A model generated the notes under the pieces. It had not been told where the DNA came from, searched no databases, and was given only the letters and a program-made list of their open reading frames with translations. A program made the position numbers and the translations under genes. A DNA stretch of 64,000 bases. Source: an uncultured Clostridia bacterium (lineage in GTDB: Bacteria; Bacillota; Clostridia; TANB77; CAG-508). Shown in pieces: positions 1 to 8,438 of this stretch (positions are counted from its first letter, which is position 1; each line of letters begins with the position of its first letter). Location of the stretch: assembly GCA_947627295.1 (NCBI GenBank), contig CANQVJ010000004.1, positions 1 to 64,000 on the forward strand, given 5' to 3'.

Positions 1-183
1 TTCTTCTTTAACATGAAATCCATATTTATCTTTTAGTTCTTTTCTTAAAAACTTCATCTGATTATAATTCTTTTGCCGATTTTCTGACCCCATATATATA
101 CTTGTTAAAATAAAAGTTTCACTAGATGTTTTTATTAATCCATCATCACCAGTTTCATCAAAATATACTAAATTTGTTTCCAT
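1..183 (-). CDS. DUF3800-like protein, N-terminal 61 residues only
   Basis: The first 61 codons of a leftward gene run off the window edge. The start ATG is at 183, with AGGAAG about eight bases upstream. The N-terminus reads NLVYFDETGDDG, which resembles the DUF3800 family; its members open with a hydrophobic strand followed by a D-E-S/T-G-D motif. The biochemical role of that family is not established. It is divergent from the flavin reductase gene at 480. The family call rests on this first strand alone because the rest is outside the window. Confidence 0.55.
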   Translation of the reverse strand, partial: METNLVYFDETGDDGLIKTSSETFILTSIYMGSENRQKNYNQMKFLRKELKDKYGFHVKEE

Positions 184-420
184 TTTTTTCACTTCCTACT
201 TTTCTAAAATTTTTTGTCTTACTTTCATCATATTTCTTCAATCTTTTCAGTACTTTTTGTTTTTATTTTTGCCAATATCAAAACTTTTTTGCAATTTATC
301 GAGTTTATGTATCGTTCTAGTGAGTGCTGCTTTACTTATTTTCTGACAAATTATACCATAGTTTCCATAAAATTACAAGAGGTTTTTTTACAATTTTTCC
401 AAAAGTTAAAACTTGCAATG

Positions 421-449
421 TTGATAATTATTAATTTTTATGATAATAT
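421..449 (+). promoter_or_regulatory. Promoter for the flavin reductase gene
   Basis: A TTGATA -35 box (421-426) is separated by 17 bp from a TATAAT-like -10 box, TAATAT (444-449). The start codon of the next gene is at 480, with GGAGG at 466-470. Nothing else recognisable lies in 184-420. Confidence 0.6.
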
Positions 450-479
450 AATTAAAAAGTAAAAAGGAGGAATAATTTA

Positions 480-1049
480 ATGAGAAAAAATATAAAAACT
501 ACAGAGGCAATATTTCCAATGCCTGTATTAATGGTTGCAACATATAATGAAGACGAAAGTGTTGATGTAATGAACGCTGCATGGGGAACTATGTTGTCAA
601 GAAATCAGGTTATATTAAATTTAACAGAAACTCATAAAACAGTAAAAAATATTAAAGAAAGAAAAGCATTTACCGTAAGTATAGCAGATAGTGAACATGT
701 TATTGAAGCAGATTATTTTGGGGTAGTATCAGGAAATAATACACAAAACAAGTTCGAAAATACTGGATTATCAGTAACTAAATCAGAAAATGTAGATGCA
801 CCAATTATAAATGAATTTCCAATTTGTTTTGAGTGTGAATTTATAGAATATCAAAACGACGAATACGGTGCAGGAGTTATTGGTAAAGTAGTTAATGTAA
901 CTGCTGATGAAAAAGTAATAAATGAAGACAAAATAGATATATCAAAAGTAAATGCAATAGCGTTCGACCCATATACACATGGATATTACAAAGTTACGCA
1001 AAGAGTTGGTGAAGCTTTTAAAGACGGTTTTAAATTAATAAAAAAGTAA
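480..1049 (+). CDS. Flavin reductase-like (flavoredoxin family) FMN-binding protein
   Basis: This 189-residue cytoplasmic protein looks like a flavin reductase-domain (split-barrel FMN-binding) protein of the flavoredoxin type. Members bind FMN and move electrons between NAD(P)H or ferredoxin-like partners and flavin. The N-terminus has the family's P-M-P-V-x-M-V-x-T strand, then an N-A-A-W-G segment (about residues 31-36) and S-R-N-Q-V with N-L-T-E-T-H-K-T, the usual phosphate-binding region. Length is normal for the family. GGAGG sits nine bases before the ATG. The DUF308-like gene follows 14 bp downstream, probably on the same transcript. The physiological partner cannot be told from sequence. 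Confidence 0.8.
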   Translation: MRKNIKTTEAIFPMPVLMVATYNEDESVDVMNAAWGTMLSRNQVILNLTETHKTVKNIKERKAFTVSIADSEHVIEADYFGVVSGNNTQNKFENTGLSVTKSENVDAPIINEFPICFECEFIEYQNDEYGAGVIGKVVNVTADEKVINEDKIDISKVNAIAFDPYTHGYYKVTQRVGEAFKDGFKLIKK

Positions 1050-1063
1050 GGGAGATAGGTAAA

Positions 1064-1600
1064 ATGGAAAGTTTATTAAAAAAGTCAGGTTGGTTAAACA
1101 TATTAGTATCAATAGCATTTGCTATAATTGGTATATTTATGATAACTAAAACAGATTTAGCACTTAAAATTATATCTTATGTTTTAGGTGGAGTATTCAT
1201 TGTTATAGGAATTGTCAAAGCTGCAGATTATTTTTTATCAAAGGGAAAATACGATTTTTATAATTATGATTTAGTTTATGGCATTATTGCTATTATCATT
1301 GGACTTGTTACTATATTTTGTAGCGGATTAATAGAATCTATGTTTAGAATTATAATAGGAGTTTGGATAATATATAGTGGAGTTATAAGATTAGTTGTAT
1401 CATTAAAGTTGCACTCAGTACAAATAGATATTTGGAACATTTCATTATTATTATCAATTATTATGATAATTGGTGGAATATACATACTATTCCAAAATGG
1501 AGCATTAATTTTAACTATTGGAATAATAATGCTAGTATATTCAATAATTGACTTAATTGAAAACCTAATTGTTATGAAATATGTAGACGATTTATTATAA
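1064..1600 (+). CDS. DUF308 / HdeD-like six-helix membrane protein
   Basis: The 178-residue protein is almost entirely hydrophobic and shows six predicted membrane segments, at roughly residues 10-28, 34-53, 68-88, 91-110, 120-140 and 146-168. They are arranged as three helix pairs with repeated G-[VI]-x-x-[IL]-x-G-[IV] patterns. This is the layout of the DUF308 family, to which the E. coli acid-resistance protein HdeD belongs. A GGGAGAT site precedes the ATG. It is co-directional with the flavin reductase gene and is followed directly by a strong terminator, so the two probably form a small operon. Function is not known from sequence. Confidence 0.75.
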   Translation: MESLLKKSGWLNILVSIAFAIIGIFMITKTDLALKIISYVLGGVFIVIGIVKAADYFLSKGKYDFYNYDLVYGIIAIIIGLVTIFCSGLIESMFRIIIGVWIIYSGVIRLVVSLKLHSVQIDIWNISLLLSIIMIIGGIYILFQNGALILTIGIIMLVYSIIDLIENLIVMKYVDDLL

Positions 1601-1615
1601 GAAATGAATTATGGC

Positions 1616-1651
1616 AACAAAAAATCAATCAGGAATGATTGATTTTTTGTT
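1616..1651 (+). terminator. Intrinsic terminator after the DUF308 gene
   Basis: A perfect 16-bp inverted repeat (1616-1631 with 1636-1651) encloses a GGAA loop. The distal arm contains a run of six Ts. The arms are A- and T-rich on opposite sides, so it could also stop leftward transcripts. Confidence 0.75.
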
Positions 1652-1781
1652 ACTTCTTGATCATTTTTTATTAGTATTGTGTATAGTTAGTTTGCTTACC
1701 ACATTACTGTGGTTCTTTAACTAATGTATGTATTATACAACAAAATTATAAAAAAGTCAATTGTTTTTTATTATTTTTTGG

Positions 1782-1880
1782 TCAAATTTGTAATAATCTT
1801 CTTATTGCAGCAAAGCATTGCTCTTCCTTATACCCTTCCTTTTTTAATTTATTTTTATCTAGAACAAAAACCATTTTCAT
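1782..1880 (-). CDS. Small ORF, 32 residues, unknown
   Basis: A 32-codon ORF begins at an ATG (1880) with AAAGGAAAG upstream. It reads MKMVFVLDKNKLKKEGY and ends after a basic IRRLLQI segment. I do not recognise it. It lies just outside the prophage border, so it may be a remnant of a longer host or element gene. The good ribosome binding site is the main reason to report it. Confidence 0.3.
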   Translation of the reverse strand: MKMVFVLDKNKLKKEGYKEEQCFAAIRRLLQI

Positions 1881-1932
1881 AATATAGCTTTCCTTTCACC
1901 TTTTTATTATATAGTCTATCACTATAAAAATA

Positions 1933-1970
1933 ATCCTTGCAAGTACTGAAATTTCAGCATTTACAAGGAT
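1933..1970. repeat. 38-bp imperfect palindrome beside attL
   Basis: The arms (ATCCTTGCAAGTACTGAAA and its near reverse complement) meet at a perfect 12-bp palindrome, CTGAAATTTCAG (1946-1957), with three mismatched pairs further out. It ends 8 bp before the prophage border repeat. It could be a host operator, a bidirectional hairpin or an integration accessory site. Confidence 0.5.
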
Positions 1971-1977
1971 ATTCAGA

Positions 1978-1988
1978 TGGCTGGGCTG
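1978..1988. other. attL core (copy of tRNA-Gln 3' end)
   Basis: TGGCTGGGCTG equals the last 11 bases of the tRNA-Gln gene (read on its reverse strand) and recurs in the same orientation at 41114-41124. This is the expected scar of integration into a tRNA 3' end, where the element restores the tRNA at one side and leaves a short copy at the other. Confidence 0.65.
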
Positions 1989-2038
1989 ACCATTTTTATT
2001 TTGCTTCAACCCCGCTTGATTTGGGCTTTTTTGATTAT

Positions 2039-2061
2039 TTTTACAGCCGTTGTACAGCCGT
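2039..2061. repeat. Arm-type integrase repeat, left end
   Basis: A 23-bp sequence ending in ACAGCCGT-TGT-ACAGCCGT is shared exactly with 40969-40991 at the other prophage end. Each copy holds two 8-bp units at an 11-bp period, about 50 bp inside the left core and 120 bp inside the right core. That position and the paired structure fit binding sites for the N-terminal arm-binding domain of the integrase. Confidence 0.6.
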
Positions 2062-2115
2062 TATCATATTTACCCTTTTCATAACATTCCATAAAATGCC
2101 TCTTAATATTTTAAT

Positions 2116-2165
2116 AGCCAAATCTCTTGGCTTTTTTATTTTAGAGAGAGGGAAAACCTCTCTCT
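2116..2165. terminator. Two hairpins at the end of the lysis operon
   Basis: AGCCAA/TTGGCT (2116-2132) is followed rightward by six Ts, a good plus-strand terminator that would insulate the prophage from host transcription. Next to it is a 9-bp stem, AGAGAGAGG/CCTCTCTCT (2143-2165), which overlaps the endolysin stop codon. In the leftward direction neither has a clear U-tract, so their role in ending the late transcript is uncertain. Confidence 0.5.
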
Positions 2166-3588
2166 ATTGTTTTCTCGCATAACTTAAGCATATCCATCCA
2201 CTAGCTGTTTTACCCCAATTACCTTTAACCTGTGTAACTGTACACACTACGCCTTTTTTATATCCATTGTAATAATAGTTCCCATATCGCTTATTTTGGG
2301 TTCTAGCATTAGCAGTTAATTGTTTATATGTCTTAGCTTTATAACTCGTACTAGCACCCGTTCTGACGTGTAAATTAGATGTAATCTTATATGTTCCTGT
2401 TCTGTATCCAGTTATTGTTTTTGAACTTGATGTATATGGTGGGATACTTGATAAATATGCAGTACTTACATAACGACCACCACCGATTTCACTCCAACCG
2501 CCGTCAACACCATAAACTGTAACCATTGTTCCCTTTAGCAAAGAGCCTATTATGTCTCCGTTTGGTGCGTTTCTAATACTTAAATTTTTACTTTCCGTTG
2601 CTACATATCTTGTATATGAACTTCCTGCAACATAATTGTTTCCTGCTCCTTTATCGTTTGAATATATCCAGAAGTTTTTATAATTTGCGTATCTTGAAAA
2701 ATTGCTTTCACTGACATAAACTGTATTTCCGCTAACACTTGCTTTTCCACGCCTTGAAGCAATATCAAACTTGCCACTATAAAGGTATGGGTCAAATACT
2801 GATATTGTTCCATTATTGTCAGCTACAAGAACGATATAGTGTCCACCAGTTGTAAATAAACCTGAACCACAACTAGCAATTATGTAGTAGTCTGCGTTTC
2901 CGTCATGGTCGTTATCTGTTTTTAAATAATTAAGCATAGCGTTGAAATTAGATGTTGAGTGATATTCATTAAAACCGAAATAATCTGCTACGAACGAATA
3001 ATATGCCCACGCTGTTCCATTGCCTGCAGTTCTATAACCATTATCAACTGCTAAGCTGGCCATTGTTGTTGGTAGAATTGAACCTTTAGAACTTGACACT
3101 ACCATTGCAGCCGAAGTAGGTCCACAAGCACTTGATTTCATTGTTTGGCTTCTATCTCCTATGCTTGAATACATTACATTAGCCCACCTGCTATCTGCCT
3201 GTGAGTAATAAGTTAGTCCTTGATAAGCTCCTAATAGGTTTTGCCCATTACCTGTATTTGTTCCGTCATAGCTAATATTCTCTTGTTCAACTTGAGCATC
3301 AGGTTCAAGTTCTAGTTCTTTCTCTTCCGCTTCTGTACTTTCAATTTCCTCTTTTGTAGATATGTCCTGTCCTTCTGAAACCTCTTCTTTTGTTTCTTCT
3401 GCAGAATTTACAGTTTCTTCTGACAAATTGATTTCATTATGCAAAAGTTCCTGTGAAACATCCGTTGCTCCTTTTAGAGCTTGCTGTTGCAACTCTTTAT
3501 CGTCTGTACATACAAAAGTAATGATAACAGCAGTTAAAGTTAATAGAAATGCTAATATAGCACACAATTTTTTGTTAGATTTATGCAT
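2164..3588 (-). CDS. Endolysin-like secreted cysteine peptidase with SH3 domains
   Basis: The 474-residue protein has an N-terminal hydrophobic segment (about residues 8-28, a signal anchor or signal peptide) and an acidic, Glu-rich linker to about residue 105. A C39/papain-like peptidase domain follows, starting at QADSRWANVMYSSIGD. Its likely catalytic Cys is in SSACGPTSAAM and its His in GGHYIVLVADN. Two SH3b-type wall-binding modules end the chain. It sits last in the phage operon, where the lysin is expected. The start is set at the ATG at 3588, preceded by AGGAGG; an upstream ATG at 3609 lacks such a site. The gene overlaps the holin-like gene by 8 bp, suggesting coupled translation. 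Confidence 0.75.
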   Translation of the reverse strand: MHKSNKKLCAILAFLLTLTAVIITFVCTDDKELQQQALKGATDVSQELLHNEINLSEETVNSAEETKEEVSEGQDISTKEEIESTEAEEKELELEPDAQVEQENISYDGTNTGNGQNLLGAYQGLTYYSQADSRWANVMYSSIGDRSQTMKSSACGPTSAAMVVSSSKGSILPTTMASLAVDNGYRTAGNGTAWAYYSFVADYFGFNEYHSTSNFNAMLNYLKTDNDHDGNADYYIIASCGSGLFTTGGHYIVLVADNNGTISVFDPYLYSGKFDIASRRGKASVSGNTVYVSESNFSRYANYKNFWIYSNDKGAGNNYVAGSSYTRYVATESKNLSIRNAPNGDIIGSLLKGTMVTVYGVDGGWSEIGGGRYVSTAYLSSIPPYTSSSKTITGYRTGTYKITSNLHVRTGASTSYKAKTYKQLTANARTQNKRYGNYYYNGYKKGVVCTVTQVKGNWGKTASGWICLSYARKQ

Positions 3589-3934
3589 TTTGTATTCCTC
3601 CTTTCTCATTTAAATTTTTATGTTGTTCTTTAATGTACTCAATTTCATTTTCAATATAATGATTTTTTAATTTAAACCTACTAACGATTTCTTCATACTT
3701 CTCATAAATGTCATATATTGCTTGAAATTCATCTCTTGTTTTTATAACGCCCCTTCTTAAAGATGATGCAAAATTGCAAATTTCCAAACGATATTGAACA
3801 CGATCATTGTCATACAATCCCTTCAATTTACTATCTAGTATTTTATTAAATGCTTTAATGATGATTCCGCCTAATGTACTCAAAGAAAGGATGAGAGCAA
3901 TGATAACTTGAATATTGCTAATATCCTTCATCAT
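3581..3934 (-). CDS. Membrane-anchored phage lysis protein, holin-like candidate
   Basis: The 117-residue product has one N-terminal membrane helix (about residues 8-28) followed by a charged, helical cytoplasmic part with LRRGVIKTRDEF and YEKYEEIV segments. It lies directly before the endolysin gene and overlaps it, the usual place for a holin or lysis accessory. Classic holins have two or three helices, so this may be an accessory rather than the pore itself. Its start overlaps the upstream gene by 4 bp (ATGA). Confidence 0.5.
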   Translation of the reverse strand: MMKDISNIQVIIALILSLSTLGGIIIKAFNKILDSKLKGLYDNDRVQYRLEICNFASSLRRGVIKTRDEFQAIYDIYEKYEEIVSRFKLKNHYIENEIEYIKEQHKNLNEKGGIQNA

Positions 3935-4443
3935 TTTTCCTCGCTTTCTTTTATTGGTTTTTTAGGAAATTCAACCTCATAGGGAAATCCAGGTTGCTGT
4001 GGAATATCTCTTAATGCTTGTCTATATTTTGCCATTTTTCCTATTAATAGGTTTCCTATACCTTTTAAGAAATCTATCCAATTTGTAAAACTGCTTCCTT
4101 CTGGTATTTCTAGTCCAATTCTATCTAAACACATCTCTGCATCTGTTTCCTTAAGCAGTTTGTCTCTTTTTTCTCTCACTTCTGAAGCTAATTGTTCATA
4201 TTCGCAATCCTTCGCAAATTCGAGCCAACTTTCAAAGTTCTTTTCAATTTCTTCTTTCAAGTTGTCTCGATTAAATACTGTAATTGTATATACATCATAG
4301 GTATATCCTTTTGATTTTTTCTCACTATCAACTTCAGCTATCTCTAGCTCCTGAATATTGTCAAAAAAAGAAACGGTTACTTTTCCGTTTCCTAAATCTT
4401 CTATTAAATATTTATTTGGCTTTAAATCGCTTCCTGCTCTCAT
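3931..4443 (-). CDS. Tail-fiber associated phage protein
   Basis: The 170-residue protein ends in the pattern YRQALRDIPQQPGFPYEV. Similar C-termini (W/Y-R-Q-A-L-R-D-x-x-x-Q-x-G-F-P) occur in phage tail-fiber assembly or fiber-adjacent proteins. It starts at an ATG with AAGGAGTG and overlaps the reverse transcriptase gene by 32 bp. Its place between fiber and lysis genes agrees with a role in fiber assembly or as a fiber component. The exact role is inferred. Confidence 0.5.
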   Translation of the reverse strand: MRAGSDLKPNKYLIEDLGNGKVTVSFFDNIQELEIAEVDSEKKSKGYTYDVYTITVFNRDNLKEEIEKNFESWLEFAKDCEYEQLASEVREKRDKLLKETDAEMCLDRIGLEIPEGSSFTNWIDFLKGIGNLLIGKMAKYRQALRDIPQQPGFPYEVEFPKKPIKESEEK

Positions 4444-5467
4444 TTTTTATCACTCCTTTACATTTATTCATATTTATGTATGGTTTTATATATTTCTGTC
4501 TAAAATTAAACGAATCGCAATGTTTAAGCCACCCATTGTAGCTAAAAACTGCAGAGGCATCAGTATAGTTTATACTTCTTTTTTTCGATATTTTTTTGAT
4601 TCTTCTCTTAATTCTTAAAAAATTACTCCTCCTTAAAGTGGTATATCCTCTATAAAAGCGATACCCTAAAAAGTCTAGTGGTCTACTATCGACTTTAAAT
4701 AGTTGCCAGTTTTCTTTAAGTTTTAGATCCTCTTTTTGCAAATACTGCTCTATATCTTTTCTTATTTGATGTAGCTTCTTTTTATTTCTATGGAAAAGAA
4801 CCATATCGTCCATATATCGTACATAATAAGGTATTTTTAATTGTTCTTTTATATAGTGGTCTAAATTCTGTAGATAGAAATTTGCAAACCATTGCGAGGT
4901 ATAGTTGCCAATAGGAACACCTTTTTCAACGCTATCTACAATTAAATCAATCAAATCTAGCGTGTTTCTATCTGCAATAATCCTTCTGAATTTCTTCTTT
5001 AGTATTTCTTTATTTATATTTGGATAAAACTTCTTAATGTCTAATTTCAAGCAGTATTTTGTATTTTTTCTATCCCTAACCAACACTTTTTTTAAATACT
5101 TCATACCATGGGAAATACCTCTATTTTTCACGGAACCACAGCAATAATCATACATACCTCTACTTATTAACTTTTCAATTTGTTGCATTAAACACCAATG
5201 AATACATTGGTCAGGATAAAATTTTGGTTTGTAGATTACTCTTACTTTTTTTCTTACGCCGTCGTGGATTTTCATTTTTTCATATTCATTTGGAACATAC
5301 TCTTTTTTCAAAAGCATCTTTTGTAATTGCTCTGAATAATAGTCCATATTATTAATTATTATTTTTACTTTTTTCCTCTGTCTTTTCCCCTTAGAGGCAT
5401 TCCAAATAGCCTTTTTTATATTGTCAATTTCAACAATTTTTTCATAAATATTCTTTTCTGTTTTCAT
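4412..5467 (-). CDS. DGR reverse transcriptase (prophage DGR)
   Basis: The 351-residue protein has the seven reverse-transcriptase blocks: LDIKKFYPNI at 142-151, GNYTSQ at 187-192 and the catalytic YMDD at 218-221. The G-N-x-T-S-Q form of block 4, the size of about 350 residues without a maturase or endonuclease domain, and the position next to a C-type-lectin-like target with a repeated 3' end are typical of diversity-generating retroelements. AGGA precedes the ATG. No avd gene is visible beside it. In the family the enzyme copies a template RNA with adenine-specific errors and the cDNA replaces the variable repeat. The gene is intact. Confidence 0.88.
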   Translation of the reverse strand: MKTEKNIYEKIVEIDNIKKAIWNASKGKRQRKKVKIIINNMDYYSEQLQKMLLKKEYVPNEYEKMKIHDGVRKKVRVIYKPKFYPDQCIHWCLMQQIEKLISRGMYDYCCGSVKNRGISHGMKYLKKVLVRDRKNTKYCLKLDIKKFYPNINKEILKKKFRRIIADRNTLDLIDLIVDSVEKGVPIGNYTSQWFANFYLQNLDHYIKEQLKIPYYVRYMDDMVLFHRNKKKLHQIRKDIEQYLQKEDLKLKENWQLFKVDSRPLDFLGYRFYRGYTTLRRSNFLRIKRRIKKISKKRSINYTDASAVFSYNGWLKHCDSFNFRQKYIKPYINMNKCKGVIKNESRKRFKAK

Positions 5468-5608
5468 ATTAAATCCTAATATTTTCTTATTTTTGTCTGT
5501 CAGTTTTTCGACTTAAAAGAAGCTACTAAACCGACCCAGTTCGACTAATTTTCAGCAAGGGCTGAGGAAGATGATGTGCAATGCTTTAATTGTTATTCCA
5601 AAAATAAA

Positions 5609-5708
5609 AACACGGCAACCACAAGTCCAATACGCAGTACCCGACGGATTGTTCAAAGTCCAATACCAAAGACCTGCATTAGCGCCAGTGTACAAGTAGC
5701 CACCCACA
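5609..5708 (-). repeat. Template-like repeat next to the prophage RT
   Basis: These 100 bp match the 3' end of the fiber gene (5855-5954) with 12 mismatches and no gap. Read on the coding strand, seven mismatches fall where this copy has A. The other five do not, so adenine bias is present but not strict. Only three codons here are AAY, unlike a classic TR. It may be a TR that has drifted, or a second variable copy whose true TR is elsewhere. The surrounding 5468-5839 has no gene I can support. Confidence 0.65.
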
Positions 5709-5839
5709 AACAAAACAAAAGCTGTGGCACTGACACATCAAATCCCTTTTCTGTTGTATTATATACTATTAAAAAAAATAAAATAACTACTTTATAAAAT
5801 AGGTATTCCCTGGAGGCTGACCGCCCCCAGACCCCCGTT

Positions 5840-8383
5840 TTACTGGTATTTAAGAACACGGCAACCACAACTCCAATTCGCAGTACCCGACGGATAGCTC
5901 AAAGTCCAAGACCAAAGACCCGCAAGAGCGCCACCGTTCAAGTGGCCACCCACACGGACAGACCTGTTTCCAACCGAGTTCCAATTGTAGTCGCACATAT
6001 AAGTTGTTGATGATGTTCCTGTTTCGTTTGTTTTTGTTGGAAATGCAATTAATGGATGTGCCTCATCATAACCTAATTCTTTTATATATCCGCTTTCAGC
6101 TTCTGCGTCTTTATACCCTAGCTTCGTATAAGGCTTTTTAAATACATCACTTACATATTGTTCAGGGTCATAGCAGACATATGCCTGACGATCTTGAATA
6201 TTGATACTGTCAAGCCATTGATATACATGGCCAAAAATGTCTTCAATATATCTATATGCAACAGAATATCTTCCGTTATTGTTCATAACACCTGACGGAG
6301 ATTTTAAATTGTCACTACCACCAGTTAATTGAGGAGATGACCACACTATATTATTAACCTCGATAGCAACTGGGTCGCCGTCAAACACTATTTCTTTTCC
6401 TGCAACATCACCTTCAGAATAATCATTTATAGCAGTTATAACCCTATCTCTGGCAACATTGTATTGTCCATTAGCCGTTTTTCCTATTGATATTCTTTGA
6501 CCTATAACAAAACTGTTTCCAGATGCCGTATTAATTACAATTCTATTTGTGCTTTCTTCTGCAATCAATGCCTTGTCATTGTCAGTTACTCTAAGATTGA
6601 CCATACCATTTCCAAGAGCACTTTGTGAATTAAATGTTGCATATTCAACCAAATATAGAACTTGTATTGCGAAATATCGCCAGTCCATTAAGCAATAGCC
6701 ACTACCCAATTTCTCTTTAACTATATTCCTATATGTAACAATTGATTTTTCTCCTGCAACTAACAAGCCACTGTAACTGTGAAGATTGCCGTCAGTTCCA
6801 TAATTAGCTAGGTATTTCATTATACTAAATTCTTTTACTTCTGTATATCCTGATTTTGCGTAATCTGCAATAGAATATCCAATATGTGTTTCATCTATTT
6901 TCCAAACCCTAACCCAAAATGTAGGAATACGAACATATACTTCTCCATTACTTCCGTCTAATGCAAAGTCAGGATCGCCTAACCATGCTTTTATGTCTCC
7001 AGTTGATGTGTCTAAATTAAACGGTTTTATTCCTGCCCATGGCCAGACATTGTCAAAATCATTTTCTACCGCTTCTCCATTTTTTGTCGCATTTGCTACC
7101 ATACCAACTGCATCATCTGCTCTTTCTAATGTTGGTGTGCTGGTTGAAGTATCATATATTGCAGTATATACGTGTCCTCGTGTTGCTATTTCTTTCTTTA
7201 TTTTTTCTATTTCCTCTGTATTAGTCTTCGATGTTCCTTTTAATTCTTCTATATCTTCATTTTGAGTACTTTGTTCTTTTTCAATTGTGTCTAATCTTGT
7301 TTTTATTTCTTGAACTTCTTTATTAATATTTTCCACTGTTTCATCGAATGTTTCTTGACCTACAAGTCCGTCAATTAAAGCACCAACAGGAACTTCAATT
7401 TCATTTCCATTATCTAAAACTAAAATTATCTTGTTACTTTCAAATCTACCATTTACAACCATAGTTTCTAATGGTAAGTCTATTGTTTTTAAATCTAATT
7501 GTTCTTCTTTAGAATTTAATAATTTTAAAGTTAGTATGTATGTTTTAGAATCAACTTCCAAACTTAATTTGTTCCCTGCTTTATCCTCTAACTCCATTAA
7601 TGCTTTATTAATTTTAGTATCTTCATTTTTTAAATTAGTTATATCTTCTTTTATGTCTGTGTCATCATAATTATGCAATCCTTCTACTGTTGTTTCTAAT
7701 TCTTGAATTGCACTGTCCTGAGTGGTGTCGTTTTCTTGTAGGCTAGATATATCATTATTTTGGGTTGTTTGTTCGCTTTTAATTGTATCAATTTCTTTTT
7801 TTAGTCCTTCCACTTCTTCATTAGCTTTCTCGTATTGAACACTTAAATAAGCAACTGGGTCAGTACCATTTGCCTCTGCTTTATATTTATTAGTTCCCTT
7901 CAATATCTTTAACTGCTTAATTTTGTTGTATGCTGTTTGCTGATTTGAATTAAAAGGTATAATCTCTGGTGTATCTTTAACTCTTAAAGCCTCTGTAAGG
8001 GTTGTTCCTTCTCCTGTTTCTTCTAAAACTCTTACTATTCCTTTGTCACTTAAATAGTCGTATTCTGTACTACTTCTTCTTGCTAATCCTTTACCACTAA
8101 ATGGGAAGGTTATTGTTTGCTGGTTAGAACCATTTAATGAGTGGCTGATATTTATTCCTGTGGTGTCGCCTGAGTTGATTACTGTTGTAACAGATTCGCC
8201 TTCTGTAAGTTTGAAATCAGAAAATGTTGCTGTACCTTTACCTATTATAAGTTTTAATATTAACTCTTTTTCTTCTTGAATTTCGAGTGTTGTTGTGCTT
8301 GTATTTTTTGTAATACGATACGTTGAAAGATTTTGATTTTCAATAGTATTAAAAAATACCATAGCCCCATTTAAATCTTCCAT
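5840..8383 (-). CDS. Tail fiber / receptor-binding protein, DGR target
   Basis: The 847-residue chain has coiled-coil stalk stretches around residues 185-260 and 330-400 (repeated TQNNDISSLQEN-like heptads). A C-terminal region of about 430 residues ends in a formylglycine-enzyme/C-type-lectin-like fold (NGRYSVAYRYIEDIFGHVYQWLD, then the VR). This is the usual DGR target layout and would place variable residues at the tip of the phage fiber. The ATG at 8383 has no good ribosome binding site. The reading frame stays open upstream and continues the preceding 118-residue ORF after a one-base shift near 8464-8467, so the real protein is probably about 980 residues. Confidence 0.85.
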   Translation of the reverse strand: MEDLNGAMVFFNTIENQNLSTYRITKNTSTTTLEIQEEKELILKLIIGKGTATFSDFKLTEGESVTTVINSGDTTGINISHSLNGSNQQTITFPFSGKGLARRSSTEYDYLSDKGIVRVLEETGEGTTLTEALRVKDTPEIIPFNSNQQTAYNKIKQLKILKGTNKYKAEANGTDPVAYLSVQYEKANEEVEGLKKEIDTIKSEQTTQNNDISSLQENDTTQDSAIQELETTVEGLHNYDDTDIKEDITNLKNEDTKINKALMELEDKAGNKLSLEVDSKTYILTLKLLNSKEEQLDLKTIDLPLETMVVNGRFESNKIILVLDNGNEIEVPVGALIDGLVGQETFDETVENINKEVQEIKTRLDTIEKEQSTQNEDIEELKGTSKTNTEEIEKIKKEIATRGHVYTAIYDTSTSTPTLERADDAVGMVANATKNGEAVENDFDNVWPWAGIKPFNLDTSTGDIKAWLGDPDFALDGSNGEVYVRIPTFWVRVWKIDETHIGYSIADYAKSGYTEVKEFSIMKYLANYGTDGNLHSYSGLLVAGEKSIVTYRNIVKEKLGSGYCLMDWRYFAIQVLYLVEYATFNSQSALGNGMVNLRVTDNDKALIAEESTNRIVINTASGNSFVIGQRISIGKTANGQYNVARDRVITAINDYSEGDVAGKEIVFDGDPVAIEVNNIVWSSPQLTGGSDNLKSPSGVMNNNGRYSVAYRYIEDIFGHVYQWLDSINIQDRQAYVCYDPEQYVSDVFKKPYTKLGYKDAEAESGYIKELGYDEAHPLIAFPTKTNETGTSSTTYMCDYNWNSVGNRSVRVGGHLNGGALAGLWSWTLSYPSGTANWSCGCRVLKYQ
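5855..5954 (-). repeat. Variable repeat at the 3' end of the tail-fiber gene
   Basis: This is the last 100 bp before the fiber stop, less five codons, encoding VGGHLNGGALAGLWSWTL and the following segment to GCRV. It aligns without gaps to 5609-5708. Variable codons sit in the pattern expected for the exposed ligand-binding face of a C-type-lectin-like domain, while the scaffold codons for G-L-W, P-S-G-T and C-G-C-R-V are constant. Confidence 0.75.
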
Positions 8384-8438
8384 ATCAGTTTCAATTTTTC
8401 CTGTTAAAATATATTTTCCTGGTTGTTTCTTTCCTAAA

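Noticed and set aside
214-462. 82-codon plus-strand ORF before the flavin reductase gene
   Set aside because: No ribosome binding site, Phe/Ile-rich random composition, and it runs into the promoter region.
2039-2061. The 23-bp repeats as the attachment core itself
   Set aside because: Possible, but the 11-bp tRNA-end copies lie outside them at both ends, and the internal paired-octamer structure suits arm sites better.
5653-5868. 71-codon minus-strand ORF overlapping both prophage DGR repeats
   Set aside because: It is in a different frame from the fiber gene, has no convincing start site, and its sequence is an out-of-frame reading of the repeat.
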